NCBI RefSeq assembly: GCF_012911935.1
Contig: NZ_JAAXLA010000065.1
Location: 1-41,872, forward strand
Direction of reading: 5' to 3'
Length of the DNA stretch: 41,872 nucleotides
Source of the DNA: Pseudonocardia acidicola
GTDB lineage: Bacteria; Actinomycetota; Actinomycetes; Mycobacteriales; Pseudonocardiaceae
Below are positions 11,821 through 20,060 of the stretch, piece after piece. The notes under the pieces are model-generated. The model saw only the letters and a list, made by a program, of their open reading frames with translations. It was not told the DNA's origin and searched no databases. How positions within the stretch are numbered: the first letter of the stretch is position 1; each line of letters starts with the position of its first letter. The position numbers were made by a program, and so were the translations under genes.

Positions 11821-12390
11821 ATGAGCGTCGACGACGCCGACCGCGAACGGCTCGCCGCGCTGGTCCGGGAGCTGGGGGTGATCCACGAGCGGGTCACGCT
11901 CTCCTCCGGGGCCGAGGCCGACTACTACGTCGACCTGCGCCGGGTCACCCTGCAGCACGAGGCGGCGCCGCTGATCGGGCGGCTGCTGCGGGTGCTCACC
12001 GCGGACTGGGACTACGAGGCGGTCGGCGGGCTGACGCTCGGGGCGGACCCGGTCGCCGACGCGATGCTGCACGCCGCGGCCGCCGAACGGGCCGTGACGC
12101 CCGACGCCCCGCCGCTCGACGCGTTCGTCGTGCGCAAGGCGACCAAGCAGCACGGCATGCAACGGCTGATCGAGGGACCGGACGTCACCGGCCGCCGGGT
12201 GCTCGTCGTCGAGGACACCTCGACCACCGGCGGGTCCGTGCTGACCGCGCTGCGCGCCGTCCGCGAAGCCGGGGCGACCGTGGTCGGCGTGGTGACCGTC
12301 GTCGACCGCGCCACCGGGGCCCAGGAGGCCATCGAGGCCGAGGGGGCGCCGTACCGCGCGCTGCTCGGGCTCGCCGACCTCGGTCTCTGA
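11821..12390 (+). CDS. pyrE: Orotate phosphoribosyltransferase
   Basis: De novo pyrimidine enzyme converting orotate and PRPP to OMP. The 189 residues contain the PRPP-binding signature VLVVEDTSTTGGS (127-139) and the orotate-binding region TLSSGAEADYYVDLRRV near residues 26-42. FVVRKATKQHG supplies the flexible-loop lysines. The ATG at 11821 follows GAGAAGGAGAAG. The protein ends 10 nt before the convergent gene at 12401. pyrE sits close to clpB, as in M. tuberculosis (Rv0382c), and apart from the main pyrimidine operon. Confidence 0.96.
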   Translation: MSVDDADRERLAALVRELGVIHERVTLSSGAEADYYVDLRRVTLQHEAAPLIGRLLRVLTADWDYEAVGGLTLGADPVADAMLHAAAAERAVTPDAPPLDAFVVRKATKQHGMQRLIEGPDVTGRRVLVVEDTSTTGGSVLTALRAVREAGATVVGVVTVVDRATGAQEAIEAEGAPYRALLGLADLGL

Positions 12391-12400
12391 GTCGCGGCGG

Positions 12401-12958
12401 TCAGCGCCGCTGCGGGGAGGGCGGCGGGCCGGTCACCCCGGTCACCGGCAGTTCGGGCCGTACGGTCGCGGGCCGAGGATCCTGGTCGGGTGCGCGCCGG
12501 GGCGCGGGTACCACGACCGGGGGCGGCGTCGGTGTACGGCGACGGTCACGCACCATCCGGGCGAGACCGATGACGGTCCCGAGGAGCCCCAGGACGACGA
12601 TCCCCCGCACGGTCAGGTTCCCGACCCCGCCGTCCCCGGTCGGCGGCGGAGGGAGGCTGAGCCGGGGCTGGGCGACCGCGGAGAAGTCGACCGGCCCGGT
12701 CTGGGCGGAGATCTCCTCCATCCAGTCCTGCAGTTGCATCTGCTGGCCGGAGGGTATGTCCCCGAGCCGGGTCTGCCGGACCGCGATCGGTGGCCGGCCG
12801 CTCGCCGGGCCGGTCGGAGCGGGCCCGGCCCGCAGCGCCGCGTCCGCGAAGACGGCGGCCGGGGGCCCGGTCACCCACGACGGGAACACCGAGGCCACGA
12901 CGCCGATGATCGCGACCAGCACGGCCCAGCGGATGGATCGGGGGATGCGGCGCAACAC
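12401..12958 (-). CDS. Proline-rich two-helix membrane protein, unknown function
   Basis: About 185 residues from the GTG at 12958. A longer in-frame reading to 13090 adds an Arg-rich segment without gene-like features. An N-terminal transmembrane helix (WAVLVAIIGVVASVFPSW) is followed by an extracytoplasmic segment of about 80 residues (GQQMQLQDWMEEISAQTG). A second helix (GIVVLGLLGTVIGLARMV) precedes a basic, Pro-rich cytoplasmic tail (RRRTPTPPPVVVPAPRR). No known domain is recognised. It is convergent with pyrE. The start is uncertain because no strong ribosome binding site is seen; AAAGG lies about 10 nt upstream of the GTG. Confidence 0.6.
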   Translation of the reverse strand: MLRRIPRSIRWAVLVAIIGVVASVFPSWVTGPPAAVFADAALRAGPAPTGPASGRPPIAVRQTRLGDIPSGQQMQLQDWMEEISAQTGPVDFSAVAQPRLSLPPPPTGDGGVGNLTVRGIVVLGLLGTVIGLARMVRDRRRTPTPPPVVVPAPRRAPDQDPRPATVRPELPVTGVTGPPPSPQRR

Positions 12959-13415
12959 CGGAGGCCTTTCTGGACGTGATCGCTCGAGGGGGCCGGACCA
13001 CCGCGTCCTCCGCGTCATAGCGGAGGACCGTAGGCAACGCCGCGCCGTCCGGACCGAAAGCTGAGAGGTCGGCCGCTCGTCGTCGCTCACGCCGGGGCCG
13101 GCCGTCGGCGAGCGGTGCGAGATTGCTCCGAACGCCAGGGAAATTGCGCTGTTCGCTGTGTAACGCCTTCAGGAACGGTGGTCGGCCGGGATGCGCAGCG
13201 GCGGGATCGACCGCTCGCCGACGCCGACGGTACGCACGCCGTACTCCCGGCGACCCAGTGGATCCGGCCTTCTGTGGCGATCGGGGTAGCGGGCTGCGGC
13301 CACAGGGCCGAACAGGGACGGGACGAAACTGACTCGCAACCTGATCGGTGCAGTCCCCGGGCGTTCTCGAGGCGCATACTCCTAGGTCACGGATGGGTCA
13401 CGGCGGGGAGGGCGG
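12959..13415. other. 457-bp divergent intergenic region without a convincing gene
   Basis: This separates the membrane protein at 12958 (-) from the lipoprotein at 13416 (+). Open reading exists through part of it but does not resemble coding sequence. Visible features are a small inverted repeat GTACG-N5-CGTAC (13230-13244), two direct copies of GGTCACGG (13385-13392 and 13396-13403) 11 bp apart just upstream of the lipoprotein start, and GGGGAGGG as its ribosome binding site. The direct repeats, one helical turn apart, could be an activator site. No tRNA or riboswitch is recognised. Confidence 0.5.
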
Positions 13416-14102
13416 ATGGCTGTCCGCACAGGTCAGGGCGTTCTGCGAAGAATGTTCGTGCTGTCCTGTCCGGCCCTCGTGCTGGTCGTCGTGCTCGGGC
13501 TCGCCGGCTGCGGGGCGCTCGGATTCACCTACGTCACGAACTCCGCCGACCACACCTACATGAAGATCCCGAACAGTTGGCGGCCGATCGACCCGCGGCA
13601 ACTGGCCGACACCGTCGGGGTCGACCCGGCGGGCGGTCAACAGGGGCTGTGGATGGTCGCGTACGACGCCGACGCCACGCCGTCTCCGACGCACCTGTTC
13701 GGGGTGGACGCGACCGCGCCCGCCGTCTTCGTCAGTGTGCAGGACGTCCCGGTCGCCGCCCGCGGCCAGCTCTCACTGGACCGGCTGCGCGACATGGTCT
13801 ACCCGGTCTCACCGACCGGCCGTCAGCAGAGCGTCCTCAGCTCGGCGTCCACCTTCACCGACTTCGCGTTGCTCGACGACGAGGTGCTCACCCCGGGCCA
13901 CGGACTGCGTGGGGTGCACTCCATCTTCCGCTACCGCATCAACGGCGGACCGCTGCAGGTCATCGATCAGACCGGCTACCTGAACGACGACGCCAGCAGG
14001 CTCTATCTGGCGTTCGCGCGCTGCTCGACCGAGTGCTACCAGCAGCGGCAGAAGGAGATCCAGACCGTGATGGCCTCATTCACCGTCCGGGAGACCCCAT
14101 GA
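13416..14102 (+). CDS. Lipoprotein coupled to a membrane AAA protease
   Basis: 228 residues with a basic N-terminus, a hydrophobic segment (MFVLSCPALVLVVVLGLAGC) and the lipobox LAGC, so it should be acylated and held on the outer face of the membrane. The mature part begins GALGFTYVTNSADHTYMKIPNSWRPID. This 'folded domain presenting PxxW' pattern resembles PsbP/Mog1-like lipoproteins such as LpqN, but that is a weak impression. Two cysteines (CSTECY) near the C-terminus could form a disulfide. The ATG at 13416 follows GGGGAGGGCGG. The stop overlaps the ATG of the next gene (ATGA), so the two proteins are made together; it may present or protect substrates for the protease. Function unknown. 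Confidence 0.8.
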   Translation: MAVRTGQGVLRRMFVLSCPALVLVVVLGLAGCGALGFTYVTNSADHTYMKIPNSWRPIDPRQLADTVGVDPAGGQQGLWMVAYDADATPSPTHLFGVDATAPAVFVSVQDVPVAARGQLSLDRLRDMVYPVSPTGRQQSVLSSASTFTDFALLDDEVLTPGHGLRGVHSIFRYRINGGPLQVIDQTGYLNDDASRLYLAFARCSTECYQQRQKEIQTVMASFTVRETP

Positions 14103-16495
14103 GCGACCCGACCGACGTCCTGAACGGTGACGCGATCCCGTCCATACCGGAGCCGGATCTGTCCCCGCGGCGCACGCGCAAGAACATGACGCTGTGGGAC
14201 CGCAGCCGGCTGCTGCTGCTCTTCGTGGTGGCGTTCCTGGTCGTGGTCTGGGCCGCGATGGCCGACAACCCGTTGCTGCCGTTCGTCGACTCGGTTCGTA
14301 TCCAGGCCGCCCAGACACAGTGGTTGTTGTGGCTCGCCGGCCTCGAACTGCTGCGCCAGGTGCATTTTTTCGTCTGTGAACGCTGGACGGCCTACGACCG
14401 CTTCTGGAGTGAACGCGTCTTCGGCGGTACCGAACGCATGCTGCACCGGCGGTTCTCCGACTGGACCCGGTTCCGGTTCGGACGGCTGCTCAAGATCATC
14501 GCGCTGATCGTGTTGTCCGCGCTGGTCGCAGCGCAGATCCTGCAGACCTCCCCGGCGCTCGCGCTGTTCCAGGCGCCGGCCCTGCTGTGGTCGGCGATGC
14601 CGCTCATCCTGCAGTTGGCGTTCGCGTTCTTCTTCATCGCGTTCCAGTTCATCGGCCTGTTCTGGCTGCTGTCACGCGGCGGGGTCGACACCTACTACCC
14701 CGACGACATCAAGACCCGGTTCCACGACGTCTGGGGCCAGGACCACGTGCTGGAACGGATCAGGGAGAACATCCTCTTCCTGGAGCGACCCGAGGAGATC
14801 GAGCGCAAGGGCGGGTACGTACCCGGCGGCATCCTGCTGTGGGGGCCACCGGGGACCGGGAAGACGCTGATGGCCGAGGCGGTCGCCGGCGAGACGGGCC
14901 GGCCGTACGTGTTCGTCGACCCCGGTGCCTTCATCAACATGTTCATGGGCGTCGGGATCCTCAAGGTCAAGTCGCTGTTCCGGAAGCTGCGCAAGCTCGC
15001 CCTGCGCTACGGCGGCGTGATCGTGTTCTTCGACGAGGCCGACGCGCTGGGCAATCGCGGTTCGCTCGCCCAGCCCGGTCCGGGCGGGCCGCGCGGGATG
15101 GGGCCCGCCGCCTTCCGGGCCGCCGGCTGTCACGGCTTCTCCTACCTGTCAGAGGACACCCGGTTGCTGCTGGCGCGGGAGGCGATGGCGCCGGCAGCAC
15201 CGTCGGAGGAGCCCACCGGACGGCGCAGCCGTTTCGTCATGGGCGGGTTGAACGGCGGTGGCGGCGGCGGGATGGGCACGCTGCAGGCGCTGCTGACCGA
15301 GCTGTCCGGGCTGAAGAAGCCGCGCGGATTCCTCAACCGGTGGGGGCGGCGGGTCCTGGGCATGCGGCCCAAGCCGCCGCCGCAGTACCGGATCCTCGTG
15401 ATGATGGCGACCAACATGCCCGAGGCGCTCGACGAGGCGTTGCTGCGGCCGGGCCGCATCGACCGGATCTACAAGGTCGGCTACCCGAGCAAAGCCGGCC
15501 GGATCCGCACCTACGAGGGCTACTTCGCCAAGGTGCCGCACGAGATCACCGCCGAGCAGATCGACAAGCTCGCCACCATCACCCCCTATGCGACCGGAGC
15601 GACGATCAAGGACCTGGTCAACGAGGCACTGATCATCGCCATCCGGGACGGTCGCGACGTCATCACCTGGCGCGACGTGATCCGGGCCAAGCAGCTCAAG
15701 GATCTCGGTCCACCCGAGGACGTCGAGTACATCGAGCGGGAGCGGCACGCCGTCGCCGTGCACGAGGGCTGCCACGCCGTCGTCGCGTTCCGGGTGCGCG
15801 AGCACATGGAGATCGACCTCGCCACGATCGAGAAGGGCAGCGACTACCTCGGCATGGTCGCCAGCATCCCGCCGGAGGACCAGTTCACCCGGTGGCGCTC
15901 GGAGTACGAGGCGGACATCCTCGTCTCGCTCGCGTCACTGGCCGGGGAACGGATGTTCTTCGACGGGGACTCGTCCTCGGGCGTGTCCGGCGACCTGGAG
16001 TCCGCGACGACGCTGGCCTCGTTCATGGAGGGCTTCTGGGGGATGGGTTCCACGGTGTCGTCGTACTCGACGGCGCGCCGGCTCGAGGTGGGCAGTCCGG
16101 GCGGGCGCGGTGCGAGCGGCAAGCAGACCGAGACCCCCGAGGCGATGCTGCGCCGGGCGCTGGCCGACCGGATCGAGGACCAGCTCTCCGAGCTCCTGGG
16201 GCGGGCCGAGGCCATCCTGCGGGACAACCGCTCGGCGGTGCTGGCGATCGCGCACGCGCTGGAGACGCACAAGACGCTCTCCGGGGAGGATGTCGAGGCG
16301 GTGCTGGGCGGTACCGAGGGCCCGACCGTCGACGGCCGGATCTACGCCGATCCCGAGTTCGCGGCGCGGCTGGAGGAGTACCACGCGGCGGCGGCCGGGG
16401 CGCACCACCGGCACACGGCGGTGCAGCTGACGCTGCCGGTGATGACGCATCCGGAGGAGAACACCACCGCCGCCGCAACCCCCCACCCCCAGTAG
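14099..16495 (+). CDS. FtsH-like membrane AAA+ metalloprotease (M41-type), divergent
   Basis: 798 residues. There are three or four predicted N-terminal membrane helices: 36-54, possibly 73-90, 132-148 and 166-191. Canonical FtsH has two. The AAA+ domain has Walker A GPPGTGKT (249-256), pore motif FINMFMGVG (278-286), Walker B VIVFFDEADA (307-316) and the second region of homology PEALDEALLRPGRIDR (441-456). About 110 extra Gly-rich residues lie between Walker B and the sensor ATN (437-439). The peptidase domain has HEGCH (555-559), fitting HExxH, and Asp632 in GDLESAT as likely third zinc ligand, so it should be an active zinc protease. Start ATG overlaps the lipoprotein stop. It is distinct from the housekeeping FtsH of actinobacteria; substrate unknown. 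Tandem 22-bp repeats begin right after the stop. Confidence 0.9.
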   Translation: MSDPTDVLNGDAIPSIPEPDLSPRRTRKNMTLWDRSRLLLLFVVAFLVVVWAAMADNPLLPFVDSVRIQAAQTQWLLWLAGLELLRQVHFFVCERWTAYDRFWSERVFGGTERMLHRRFSDWTRFRFGRLLKIIALIVLSALVAAQILQTSPALALFQAPALLWSAMPLILQLAFAFFFIAFQFIGLFWLLSRGGVDTYYPDDIKTRFHDVWGQDHVLERIRENILFLERPEEIERKGGYVPGGILLWGPPGTGKTLMAEAVAGETGRPYVFVDPGAFINMFMGVGILKVKSLFRKLRKLALRYGGVIVFFDEADALGNRGSLAQPGPGGPRGMGPAAFRAAGCHGFSYLSEDTRLLLAREAMAPAAPSEEPTGRRSRFVMGGLNGGGGGGMGTLQALLTELSGLKKPRGFLNRWGRRVLGMRPKPPPQYRILVMMATNMPEALDEALLRPGRIDRIYKVGYPSKAGRIRTYEGYFAKVPHEITAEQIDKLATITPYATGATIKDLVNEALIIAIRDGRDVITWRDVIRAKQLKDLGPPEDVEYIERERHAVAVHEGCHAVVAFRVREHMEIDLATIEKGSDYLGMVASIPPEDQFTRWRSEYEADILVSLASLAGERMFFDGDSSSGVSGDLESATTLASFMEGFWGMGSTVSSYSTARRLEVGSPGGRGASGKQTETPEAMLRRALADRIEDQLSELLGRAEAILRDNRSAVLAIAHALETHKTLSGEDVEAVLGGTEGPTVDGRIYADPEFAARLEEYHAAAAGAHHRHTAVQLTLPVMTHPEENTTAAATPHPQ

Positions 16496-16583
16496 CGCGA
16501 GTCGCCGCTTTCTGGCGCGCGAGTCGCCCTTTTCGGGTGCGCGAGTCGGCAGGTGCGGGCGCGCGAGTCGGCGGATCCGGGTC
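16496..16583. repeat. Four tandem 22-bp repeats directly after the AAA protease stop
   Basis: The core CGCGAGTCG starts at 16496, 16518, 16540 and 16562, an exact 22-bp period. Units vary after the core (CGCTTTCTGG, CCCTTTTCGGG, GCAGGTGCGGG, GCGGATCCGGG). The first unit begins at the base after the TAG stop. It is the same family as at 10053-10181 and 21-42. There are no spacers, so this is not CRISPR. It fills the gap before the methyltransferase gene at 16650. Confidence 0.9.
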
Positions 16584-16649
16584 ACCGGACGCGCCGGGAG
16601 GCGCACGCCGTGAGCGGGTCGGGTCCGGCCCGCCCGGCATCATCGGGAC

Positions 16650-17375
16650 ATGACCGACTCGCGTACGGCCGACCCGCAGGCCCCGCAGCGCCCGGATCCC
16701 GCCCCCGGTTCCGCCGACCCGGAGCCCGCCGGGCCGACCGAGTGGACCATCGCGGGCCAGGTCGGCGTCGGCCCGTGGCCCGGTGGGCGGGCGGCCTGGC
16801 CGCGCGACGTCCGCTACGACCCGGAACTCCTCGAGCACGGCGACCGCCGCAACGTCGTCGACCACTACCGCTACTGGCGACGCGACGCCGTGGCCGCGGA
16901 TCTGGCCACCCGCGCGCACGCCTTCCACGTGGCGATCGAGAACTTCGGCCACGACCACAACATCGGTACCGTCGTGCGCACCGCGAACGCGTTCGCCGCG
17001 GCCGCGGTGCACATCGTCGGGCGACGCCGGTGGAACCGCCGCGGCGCGATGGTCACCGACCGTTACCAGCAGGTGCACCACCACGCCGACGTCGCCGCGC
17101 TGGCCGGGTTCGCCGCCGCGCGCGGTCTGGCCGTCGTGGCCGTGGACAACACGCCCGGCGCTGTTCCGCTGGAGACCGCCGAGCTGCCCCGGGACTGCGT
17201 GCTGCTGTTCGGCCAGGAGGGCCCCGGCCTGACCGACGAGGCCCGCGCGGCCGCCGACGTGACGGTGTCCATCGCCCAGTTCGGCTCCACCCGCTCGATC
17301 AACGCGGGCGTCGCGGCGGGCATCGCGATGCACGCGTGGATCCGCCGGCACGCCGACCTCGCCACCGCCTGGTGA
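16650..17375 (+). CDS. TrmH/SpoU-family RNA 2'-O-methyltransferase
   Basis: SAM-dependent ribose methylase of the SPOUT superfamily, acting on tRNA or rRNA. In the 241 residues the three SpoU motifs are clear: motif 1 NIGTVVRTANAF, motif 2 LLFGQEGPGLT, and motif 3 STRSINAGVAAGIAMHAW, which form the trefoil knot and SAM site. The N-terminal ~75 residues (Pro/Glu-rich, then GGRAAWPRDVRYDPELLE) are an extension. Its position in the fba-clpB neighbourhood matches the M. tuberculosis RNA methyltransferase Rv0380c. The target nucleotide cannot be read from sequence. It is convergent with the gene at 17410, with 34 nt between stops. Confidence 0.92.
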   Translation: MTDSRTADPQAPQRPDPAPGSADPEPAGPTEWTIAGQVGVGPWPGGRAAWPRDVRYDPELLEHGDRRNVVDHYRYWRRDAVAADLATRAHAFHVAIENFGHDHNIGTVVRTANAFAAAAVHIVGRRRWNRRGAMVTDRYQQVHHHADVAALAGFAAARGLAVVAVDNTPGAVPLETAELPRDCVLLFGQEGPGLTDEARAAADVTVSIAQFGSTRSINAGVAAGIAMHAWIRRHADLATAW

Positions 17376-17409
17376 GCACCGGCGTCACAGGGCCGTGGGG
17401 CCGCCCCGG

Positions 17410-18048
17410 TCAGGACCGCGCGCTGCGGTATTCCGCGAGTCGCGCCATCACCTCGGGTGTGACCTTGCACGGGTGACCCGCGTCGAACGGGGGTTGCGGG
17501 TCGTACTCGATGAACACCTGGGCGGCCTGCGCTGCGAGGTCGTCGACCAGCAGTTCGACGAGCCGGATCGCCATGTCGATGCCGGAGGAGACGCCGGCCG
17601 CGGTGATGATGCGCTCCTCGAGATGTTCGACGACGCGCTGCTCGACCGGCTTCGCGCCGGTGCGGGCCAGCAGGCCGACGGCGCCCCAGTGCGTCGTCGC
17701 GGTGAGGCCGTCGAGCAGCCCGGCCGCGCCGAGCACGAGCGACCCGGTGCACACCGAGGTGGTGAACCGGGTGCTCGGGTGCGCCGCCTTCACCCAGTCG
17801 ACGACGGCGCCGCCGTTCGTGAAGGCCCGGGTGCCGATCCCGCCTGGCACGACGATCACGTCGGGCGCCGGGAGTTCGTCGAACGCCGCGTCGGCGGTGA
17901 GCCCGAGGAGTCCGTTCTCGGTGCGGACCTCGCCGCGCTGCGCACCGACGAAGGTCACGTCGATCTCCGGGATGCGTTGCAGCACCTCGTAGGGCCCGAT
18001 GGCGTCGAGCGCGGTGAGCCGGGGGAACAGCGGGATGGCGACCTGCAC
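17410..18048 (-). CDS. DJ-1/PfpI family protein (isonitrile hydratase-like)
   Basis: 212-residue cytosolic alpha/beta protein. N-terminus VAIPLFPRLTALDAIGPYEVL has the Asp-containing TALDAIGP motif. DVIVVPGGIGT and SVCTGSLVLGAAGLLDG carry the nucleophile elbow with Cys, followed by ATTHWGAVGLL. These features are those of isonitrile hydratase (InhA)-like members of the DJ-1/PfpI superfamily, which hydrate isocyanides to formamides; other members are regulators' sensory domains. No DNA-binding domain is present. The GTG at 18048 has GAGAGGAC upstream. It lies 14 nt downstream of a broken GlxA-type regulator on the same strand, so the pair was probably one unit. Confidence 0.85.
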   Translation of the reverse strand: MQVAIPLFPRLTALDAIGPYEVLQRIPEIDVTFVGAQRGEVRTENGLLGLTADAAFDELPAPDVIVVPGGIGTRAFTNGGAVVDWVKAAHPSTRFTTSVCTGSLVLGAAGLLDGLTATTHWGAVGLLARTGAKPVEQRVVEHLEERIITAAGVSSGIDMAIRLVELLVDDLAAQAAQVFIEYDPQPPFDAGHPCKVTPEVMARLAEYRSARS

Positions 18049-18061
18049 GGTGGTGTCCTCT

Positions 18062-18917
18062 CTAGGAGCCTGCGGCGAAGCGCCGCCGGTAGTGGTCGGG
18101 GGCGACGCCGAGCCGGCGCAGGAACGCCCGGCGCATGGTCTCCGCGGAGCCGAACCCGGACCGGGTCGCCGCGGCGCTCACGGTGACCGCAGTGGACTCC
18201 AGCAGCTCCCGCGCGGCCTCGACGCGGACGCGTTCGACGTAGTCCCCGGGCGGCGTCCCGACCAGCCGGGTGAACTCGCGGCTGAAGTGCCGCGTGCTCA
18301 TCCCGACCCGCGCGGCCAGCACCGGGATCCGCAGGTCGGCGGCCGGTTCGCTGTGGGTCAGGTCCTGCGCCGCGCGCACCGACGGCCGCGGTGCAGGCGG
18401 CGACCAGACCGGGCTCGCGAACTGGCCCTGCCCGCCGGCGCGGCGGACGAACCTGACCAGGTCGCGCGCGATCTGCTGGGCCGTCTCGGCGCCGTGGTCG
18501 GCCTCCACAAGCGCGAGCGCGAGGTCCATCCCGGCGGTCACCCCGGCCGGGGTCCAGATCCGCCCGGAGCGGATGAAGATGGGATCGGGCCGGACGTCGA
18601 TGCCGGGGTGGGCCTCGGCCAGCCGGGTGGCGAAGCGCCAGTGCGTGGTGGCGGGGTGCCCGTCCAGCAATCCCGCGGCGGCGAGCAGGAACGCCCCGGT
18701 GCACACCGACACCACCCGGTCCGCCGGGCCGCCGCGGCCCGGATCCAGTCGACGAGGGCGGGGTCGGCCCGGCGCGCTCCGGGGCCGCCGGGCACCAGCA
18801 CGTCGAGCGGCTGGACGCCGTCGAACAGTGGGATCAGGACGCGGTGGGGGCGCACGCCTTGACGGTGGCCGGGGTGCCGTGCGGCGTCAACGACGGGGAG
18901 CCCTCGGATTCGGCCAT
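18062..18917 (-). pseudogene. GlxA-type AraC family regulator, frameshifted and internally deleted
   Basis: The 3' two thirds are intact: VSVCTGAFLLAAAGLLDG (DJ-1-like sensory domain), then two AraC helix-turn-helices (IPVLAARVGMSTRHFSREF and VSAAATRSGFGSAETMRRAFLRRLG). Upstream, one frame holds HRVLIPLFDGVQPLDV running straight into LVPGGPGARRADPALVDWIRAAAARR. The roughly 50 residues normally between LDV and LVPGGPG are missing. The junction near 18720 needs a one-base change to continue into VVSVCTG. A likely original ATG at 18917 (MAESEGSPSLTPHG) is in a third frame. An internal start at 18715 would make a truncated protein that keeps the DNA-binding region. Probably inactive as a sensor. 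Confidence 0.75.
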
Positions 18918-18982
18918 GACGGGTGAGCCGGGGCACGGTACGACGGGGCGCCGGCGACGGGAACGATGCGATGATCGCGGGC

Positions 18983-20053
18983 ATGACGGGGGAATGGCGG
19001 GATCGGGCGGCGCTCGCGGAGCAGGCTGTCACCCGCCGTCACCTGCGCCGGCTCGCCGGGGTGCTGCCGGGAACCCGGATCGGCCGCATCCGGTGGCCCC
19101 GGCCGTTGCCGATCCGCCCCTGGCCGTGGCACTACTGGTGGCAGGCCCACCTGCTGGACTGCCTCGTCGACGCCGAGCTGCGCGCACCCTCGCCGCGGCG
19201 CGCCGCGAACATCGCCGCGCTGGCCCGCACCCTGCGGCTGCGCAACGGTGGCCGCTGGACCAACGCCTACTACGACGACATCGCCTGGTTCGGCCTCGCG
19301 GTGCAACGCGCCGGCGCGCTGGGACCCCGCTCCGGGCCGCGCGCGCTGGCCGCGGTGTCCGCGCAGCTGCGTGCCGGGTGGACCGACCACGGCGGCGGTG
19401 GGATCTGGTGGCGCCGCGGCGACGACTTCAAGAACGCCCCGGCCAACGGCCCGGCCGCGATCCTGCTGGCCCGCGAGGGCCGGGTGGAGCTGGCCGCGTC
19501 GATCACCGACTGGATGGCCGCGACCCTCGTCGACCCCGATACCGGGCTGGTCCGCGACGGGGTCCGGGTCGATCCGGACGGGGCGGTGCGCGCGGTCGAG
19601 GCGACCGTCTACACCTACTGCCAGGGCGTCTACCTGGGCGCGTGTGTCGAGCTGGCCGAGCGGGACGGGGACGACCGGTGGGCGGCGCGGGCGGCGGCGC
19701 TGCTCGACGCGGTCAGCACGCGGCTGGCCGGTCCCGACGGGGTCATCCCGGGTTACGACGACGGCGGGGACGGCGGGCTGTTCAACGGCATCCTGGCCCG
19801 CTACCTGACCGATGCCGCGGGTCGGCGGCCCGAACTGGCCTCCGCCGCACGCCGGATCGTGCTGGCCAGCGCGGAAGCGGCCTGGGACGGCCGGGCCGAG
19901 CCGGCGGAAGGACCGGTGTTCGCGCCGGACTGGCGGCGCCCGGCGCGGCGCCCCATCCAGAGCGACCCCGAGGCCGACCTGTCGGTGCAGCTGTCCGGGT
20001 GGATGCTGCTCGAAGCGGCCGCGGACCTGGAGCGCGCCGGGCAGCCGGGATGA
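18983..20053 (+). CDS. Glycoside hydrolase family 76-like protein
   Basis: About 356 residues, all-alpha (alpha/alpha toroid) composition. GRWTNAYYDDIAWFGLAVQRAG carries the Asp-Asp pair that is the catalytic signature of GH76 alpha-1,6-mannanases. Later motifs are ANGPAAILLAREGR, TYTYCQGVYLGACVELA, GLFNGILARYLTD and SVQLSGWMLLEAA, as in this family. No signal peptide or membrane helix is seen, so the protein appears cytosolic, which is unusual for a mannan-degrading enzyme. The start is uncertain: ATG 18983 is preceded at 7 nt by GATGAT (a weak leaderless -10), and ATG 18971 is also in frame. The stop is only 7 nt from the convergent DedA gene. Confidence 0.8.
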   Translation: MTGEWRDRAALAEQAVTRRHLRRLAGVLPGTRIGRIRWPRPLPIRPWPWHYWWQAHLLDCLVDAELRAPSPRRAANIAALARTLRLRNGGRWTNAYYDDIAWFGLAVQRAGALGPRSGPRALAAVSAQLRAGWTDHGGGGIWWRRGDDFKNAPANGPAAILLAREGRVELAASITDWMAATLVDPDTGLVRDGVRVDPDGAVRAVEATVYTYCQGVYLGACVELAERDGDDRWAARAAALLDAVSTRLAGPDGVIPGYDDGGDGGLFNGILARYLTDAAGRRPELASAARRIVLASAEAAWDGRAEPAEGPVFAPDWRRPARRPIQSDPEADLSVQLSGWMLLEAAADLERAGQPG

Positions 20054-20060
20054 GCGGCGC

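Noticed and set aside
13115..14098. N-terminal extension of the AAA protease frame upstream of 14099
   Set aside because: The extension runs through intergenic DNA and the overlapping lipoprotein gene in another frame, has no conserved motifs, and ATG 14099 gives a natural membrane-protein start coupled to the lipoprotein stop.
16496..16583. CRISPR array
   Set aside because: The repeats are contiguous 22-bp units without spacers and no cas genes are present.
14587..16653. 688-codon alternative frame inside the AAA protease
   Set aside because: It is Arg/Gly/Pro-rich with no motifs, and the real frame contains Walker A/B and HExxH.
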